Below, in pieces: positions 60,704 to 64,000 of a DNA stretch of 64,000 nucleotides. Source of the stretch: Marinomonas sp. UCMA 3892 (GTDB lineage Bacteria; Pseudomonadota; Gammaproteobacteria; Pseudomonadales; Marinomonadaceae). The notes beneath the pieces are model-generated. The model saw only the letters and a list, made by a program, of their open reading frames with translations, did no database searches and was not told where the DNA came from. The DNA lies in contig NZ_PTXN01000008.1 in NCBI RefSeq assembly GCF_012726345.1, forward strand, positions 124,001 to 188,000, read 5' to 3'. The position numbers were made by a program, and so were the translations under genes. Numbering within the stretch: the first letter of the stretch is position 1; the number at the start of each line of letters is the position of its first letter.

Positions 60704-63079
60704 TTATTGGTACTTTACAGCCAACTCATCAATCCTTGCTAACATTTCTGTGACCGTTTCTTCTAGCTCTGAGCCCATGCGCAAATACTCATTTGGATAT
60801 TCGTCTTTCATTAGAAACATTAACACATAGTAAAGAGGTTTAAATTGCTCTGTTAAGTTATATTCTTTGAACCATTTATTTAATAAGTGAGTTTGTTTTT
60901 TGGCTAAAAACAACATTAGTAGATCAATGATAGCTTGAGAGTTTTCTTCTAAATCTTGAAGCCACGTATCACTAATAAATATTTTTTCCATAGCCGTAAT
61001 AGCAATGTTAAATTCATTATTCCATAAAGCAATAGATGCTAGGGTGTATGAATTAAAAATGCCTTCTTTGTGACTAGCTCCTTGTTGTGCATAACTGAGG
61101 GCTTGGATTTTTTTATCTATTAATTTACGTGAAAAATACAACCATGCCAATTGTGTATAAGCATCAGTTTTCTCATGTTTGATAGCTTCAAAGAAAAACT
61201 GTTCTGCTTTATTTATGTTCTCAAATTTCTTTGCGTACAGGTTACCTAAGAAGATGTATCCATAGTAGTATTCGTACTCTACTGCTTTAATATATGACTG
61301 TTTTGCTTTGGGGAAGTTGTTAAGGTGTTTCTCATATATATTACCTAAGAGTATATAAGCACTGTGATTGCCATGTTCTATAGCTTTAATATATGCTTGC
61401 TCAGCTTTATGATAATTTTTCATGCCATCTTCGTATAAGACTCCTAATTGTAAGTAAAAAAGCATATCGTTTAATTTATGCTCTATAGCTTTAAGGTAAT
61501 TTTTTTCAGCCAATTGAAAATTATTTAGTTCAAAGTGATATAAGTTGGCCATTATATGATAGCTGGGAAAAAAACCTTTCTCGGCTGCTATTTTTAAAAA
61601 TTTAATTGAGAGTTCAAACTCATTATTATTTATATATGTTAATGCCTCTTTAGCGTATTCATTGCCTTCTATTTCTGGTAGCAAGCTTAGATAGCTGGTG
61701 TCACTTTGTTGTTTAAAGAAATCATGAGCATGCTGATATATCTGTTCTTTTTCATTCACAGAGATGTTTTTGCAGCCAAGTAGAGCAGATGTATAGGCCA
61801 AGGTGCCGGGCAGGTAGGCGTCGTTACTTAATCCAGAAGAATACTGTGTAACTCGATGAGTTAAGTCTTCTTGAGTGCACCACATTTCAATAAATCGGGT
61901 TAGCCAAAGCAGTTTGTTTTTATCTCGACGACGGCCATAGCGCATGAGATACCAAATATTAAAGAATCGTTCTTGGATGCGGTAAAGATGGTTTTTATTG
62001 TCGGTGTGGATTTTCTCTACTATCCATTGCTTTTGTAGTTGGGATAATTGAGCCGATATGGTTTTGCTGTCTATACGGGTTTTTTGGGCGATTTCTTTTA
62101 CCGAGATGGCATCCCAGTGTTTGGCAATGGCGTGCACGATGGGTTTTTGTTGTTTACTTAGGTCGTCCATTCGATGTTTGTAAATGGGAGAGGCCATGTC
62201 GAGGGTGTCATCTAAATAGCCAAAAGTGGTGCCGTGTGGGCCTTCGGCCAAAATATCAAATAATAGCGCCATGGTTCTTGGCACACCGCCAGTGAGTCGA
62301 CGGATGGATTCAATTTTTTCCGGCTGTTGTTCTATGGCGAGTTTTATTTGTTGAGCGGCATCTTCTCCGGCTGCTTCCCCCAGTGCTAAGAGCAGGTCCA
62401 GGGTTTCATCTTTCGTTAGCTTGCCTAAAGTGATGACGTTAAAGAACTGATAGAAAGGGTGTTTGTGATCATAGAAATTTTCTAGAGAAACCGCAGAGCC
62501 GCCAATGATTCTCAGGTTAGCGTTTTGACTTAATACTTCTCTGAGTATTGCTAAATCGACCTTAGAGAAGTGATCAAACAATTCGGCGATATTATCGATA
62601 AAGATAATGATTTTTTGCTGATGTTTATTTAGAGCATTATTAAGCAGTTTAAATGCTTCTTTTGCGTCTTCTCCATCTTCTGGCTCTATGTCTTCTATCG
62701 CTTCTGCTAAACCTTTAAAGTTTGTACCGTATAAAGGGTGCTCTTCTAAATCTTCTGCGATACGCAACCAAAAGCTAAACAAAGAACTAATGCCATACTC
62801 TTCTTCTTTTAGTTGTATCGGGATTAACCAAGCTGATAACGCATCACTTTCTTCAACTTCGATACTCAATCGAGTGAGTAGAGTGGTTTTCCCCGCACCT
62901 CTTACACCTTGAATAATGTAATGTTGCTCTGGAGATGTCATATCAGACTGCGAAATTTCTTTCCATAAGCGTTTGAACTCCTTCAACCTGATGGCAAAGG
63001 TTTTCTTTAATACCGCTGTTGACGTATTTTGCGGATTGTACTTTTTGGGTATTTCGTTTTTATATGGCACGGTTGGCAT
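60704..63079 (-). CDS. STAND-like ATPase with winged helix and TPR/Sel1 repeats
   Basis: The 791-aa protein has Walker A GVRGAGKTTL (58-67), Walker B KIIIFIDNIAEL near 165 and a sensor-like GGVPRTMALLF near 267. A winged helix follows at about 315-375 (ISVKEIAQKTRIDSKTISAQ), and then at least four helical repeats of about 36 residues (AEKNYLKAIEH, AEQAYIKAIEHGNHSAYILL, AKQSYIKAVEYEYYYGYIFL). This is the NTPase-WH-repeat plan of signal-transduction ATPases. Many such proteins sense phage or regulate transcription; no effector domain is seen here. It overlaps the upstream ATPase gene by 20 bp. Confidence 0.75.
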   Translation of the reverse strand: MPTVPYKNEIPKKYNPQNTSTAVLKKTFAIRLKEFKRLWKEISQSDMTSPEQHYIIQGVRGAGKTTLLTRLSIEVEESDALSAWLIPIQLKEEEYGISSLFSFWLRIAEDLEEHPLYGTNFKGLAEAIEDIEPEDGEDAKEAFKLLNNALNKHQQKIIIFIDNIAELFDHFSKVDLAILREVLSQNANLRIIGGSAVSLENFYDHKHPFYQFFNVITLGKLTKDETLDLLLALGEAAGEDAAQQIKLAIEQQPEKIESIRRLTGGVPRTMALLFDILAEGPHGTTFGYLDDTLDMASPIYKHRMDDLSKQQKPIVHAIAKHWDAISVKEIAQKTRIDSKTISAQLSQLQKQWIVEKIHTDNKNHLYRIQERFFNIWYLMRYGRRRDKNKLLWLTRFIEMWCTQEDLTHRVTQYSSGLSNDAYLPGTLAYTSALLGCKNISVNEKEQIYQHAHDFFKQQSDTSYLSLLPEIEGNEYAKEALTYINNNEFELSIKFLKIAAEKGFFPSYHIMANLYHFELNNFQLAEKNYLKAIEHKLNDMLFYLQLGVLYEDGMKNYHKAEQAYIKAIEHGNHSAYILLGNIYEKHLNNFPKAKQSYIKAVEYEYYYGYIFLGNLYAKKFENINKAEQFFFEAIKHEKTDAYTQLAWLYFSRKLIDKKIQALSYAQQGASHKEGIFNSYTLASIALWNNEFNIAITAMEKIFISDTWLQDLEENSQAIIDLLMLFLAKKQTHLLNKWFKEYNLTEQFKPLYYVLMFLMKDEYPNEYLRMGSELEETVTEMLARIDELAVKYQ

Positions 63080-64000
63080 ATCGATTCCACCAGTCTTTTA
63101 ATAGGGGCGAGGTAAAACGGTAAGTATTTGGCTCTGATTCAAAAATGTAGCCATCATGCTCTAAGCAATTGATGACATAACCATGGTTTGTATCTTGATA
63201 TTTTTCTTGTTGGCTAATATTAAAATAATCGTTGTATGAGGCTTGCTCAGTCTGAGCTAACAGGTGTAAAAATTCTTTTGCTAATGCTTTTTCTGACTTT
63301 TCAAGGCGATTGAGTCGTTCAACCCAATGATTAAAATTGGAGCGATAAGCTTGGTCAAATAAGGTGGTATAAGCGGTGTCAACGTCTCTGAATGTTGGGG
63401 TGAGGTTTTCAATTTCTAAGCAGTGGTCTTCAAGCCTTTCCCATAGAATTTCAATGTAGTAAGGCATCAACCATTGCACTTTTTCAAGCATGTACATAGC
63501 TACGTCCGGCGTAATGTTTAATTCGCTGCCATTTTTGTCATTTAGAAAATCAATAAACGCCAATCCATTAGGTTGGTTTAAAGTAGAGAGACTTAATTTT
63601 TCTTGATCGTTAATGAGGTTTGACACGCCGAGTCGATTGGCTAATGAATCTAAGCCAATGGAGCCAGTAAAGATAAACTGCACCATTTCGTTCAATGATG
63701 TGTCTTGGCACAAGGTGCGGGTGTTTTTCATGAAGTTTTTGACCGCGGTTAAACCACCATCTTCATGAATAGCTTCAATCACATCTGGATATTCATCAAA
63801 AACAATGACCAGCTTTTTATCCAATTGAAGTTTACGAATCACTGTTGCTAAGTCTTGATGGGTGATATGTCGAGTTTTGTCGGTTAACTTGATGCCTGAA
63901 CCAGCGATACTGATGTTATCAATCTTACTTAATATAGAGCTAAGCCACTCTTTGCTTTTTTGACTATTTTTTTCTAGGTTTTTTATAAAATCCGTATCAT
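63060..64000 (-). CDS. Second ATPase (archaeal-ATPase-like), N-terminus beyond the window
   Basis: The frame stays open to the window edge (in frame upstream with KIDNISIAGSGIKLTDKTRH), so the GTG at 63842 is not the real start and the Walker A lies outside. Visible parts are Walker B KKLVIVFDEYPDVIEAIHED, sensor-like FIFTGSIGLDSLANRL and a winged-helix C-terminus ending YRFTSPLLKDWWNRYANRAI, as in archaeal-type AAA ATPases. It overlaps the 791-aa ATPase by 20 bp, so the two are co-translated and probably work together. Confidence 0.7.
   Translation of the reverse strand, partial: DTDFIKNLEKNSQKSKEWLSSILSKIDNISIAGSGIKLTDKTRHITHQDLATVIRKLQLDKKLVIVFDEYPDVIEAIHEDGGLTAVKNFMKNTRTLCQDTSLNEMVQFIFTGSIGLDSLANRLGVSNLINDQEKLSLSTLNQPNGLAFIDFLNDKNGSELNITPDVAMYMLEKVQWLMPYYIEILWERLEDHCLEIENLTPTFRDVDTAYTTLFDQAYRSNFNHWVERLNRLEKSEKALAKEFLHLLAQTEQASYNDYFNISQQEKYQDTNHGYVINCLEHDGYIFESEPNTYRFTSPLLKDWWNRYANRAI

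Overview
The window looks like chromosomal DNA from a marine gammaproteobacterium of the Oceanospirillales, most like Marinomonas. This is an inference from protein content, with no database search behind it. Supporting content: an ectoine-degradation operon, several TRAP transporters, a trigonelline-type betaine catabolic cluster, CsrA, a LexA box and a Zur-type box. No rRNA, tRNA or CRISPR array was seen.

Layout. (1) 1-9.6 kb is a decayed P2-like prophage and accessory zone. It holds tail genes U, X and D, of which X and D are broken, and scattered copies of phage gene pieces: the 3' end of an antirepressor twice, the 3' end of D twice, and 70 bp of U again at 9.5 kb. Cargo lies between the pieces: a HEPN-domain gene with a helical partner, a 681-aa protein with a C-terminal PD-(D/E)XK nuclease domain in very AT-rich DNA, a higBA toxin-antitoxin pair, a second toxin-antitoxin-like pair with a perfect palindrome over its -35 box, and a broken endonuclease I gene. 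(2) 9.6-23.6 kb is a catabolic regulon. A PotABCD-like ABC importer and a GntR/FCD regulator operon are transcribed leftward. A rightward operon carries a DUF1185 protein, an alpha/beta hydrolase, a flavin reductase, a luciferase-like monooxygenase and an aldehyde dehydrogenase, followed by a BCCT betaine transporter and a succinate-semialdehyde dehydrogenase. The set matches the trigonelline (N-methylnicotinate) pathway, TgnA-E. Two perfect palindromes sharing the core ATATGGTATACCATAT lie in the ABC promoter and in the regulator/operon divergent promoter, and probably define the regulon. (3) 23.7-37.5 kb is mixed housekeeping: an SDR protein, CsrA, a CI/Cro-like divergent pair, a UmuD-like protein lacking both catalytic residues but carrying a LexA box, DUF1127, YaeQ, dienelactone hydrolase, a queuosine-tRNA mannosyltransferase-family protein, YjiH, AhpD-like, AraC, glutathione peroxidase, an S33 peptidase, a CBS protein and an AAA ATPase. 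(4) 37.5-42.8 kb is the ectoine degradation operon doeB2-doeD-doeA-doeC. (5) 43.2-49.7 kb has a DUF4336 protein, then a LysR, a TRAP transporter and a VanX-type D-Ala-D-Ala dipeptidase, then a thioesterase. (6) 49.9-57.5 kb is an aromatic-acid catabolic island (LysR, fumarylacetoacetase, maleylacetoacetate isomerase, a small VOC protein, a TRAP transporter). It is bracketed by a complete and a truncated copy of the same small gene in the same orientation. (7) 57.7-64 kb has an AztD-like zinc metallochaperone behind a Zur-type palindrome, a LysE exporter, an AraC regulator, and two overlapping ATPase genes, the second running off the window.

The best candidates for undescribed biology are the PD-(D/E)XK gene between the duplicated gpD ends, the HEPN pair, the 8.5-9.4 kb two-gene module, the dead UmuD paralogue, the paired ATPases, and the small VOC enzyme in a homogentisate-like pathway that has no obvious ring-cleaving dioxygenase.
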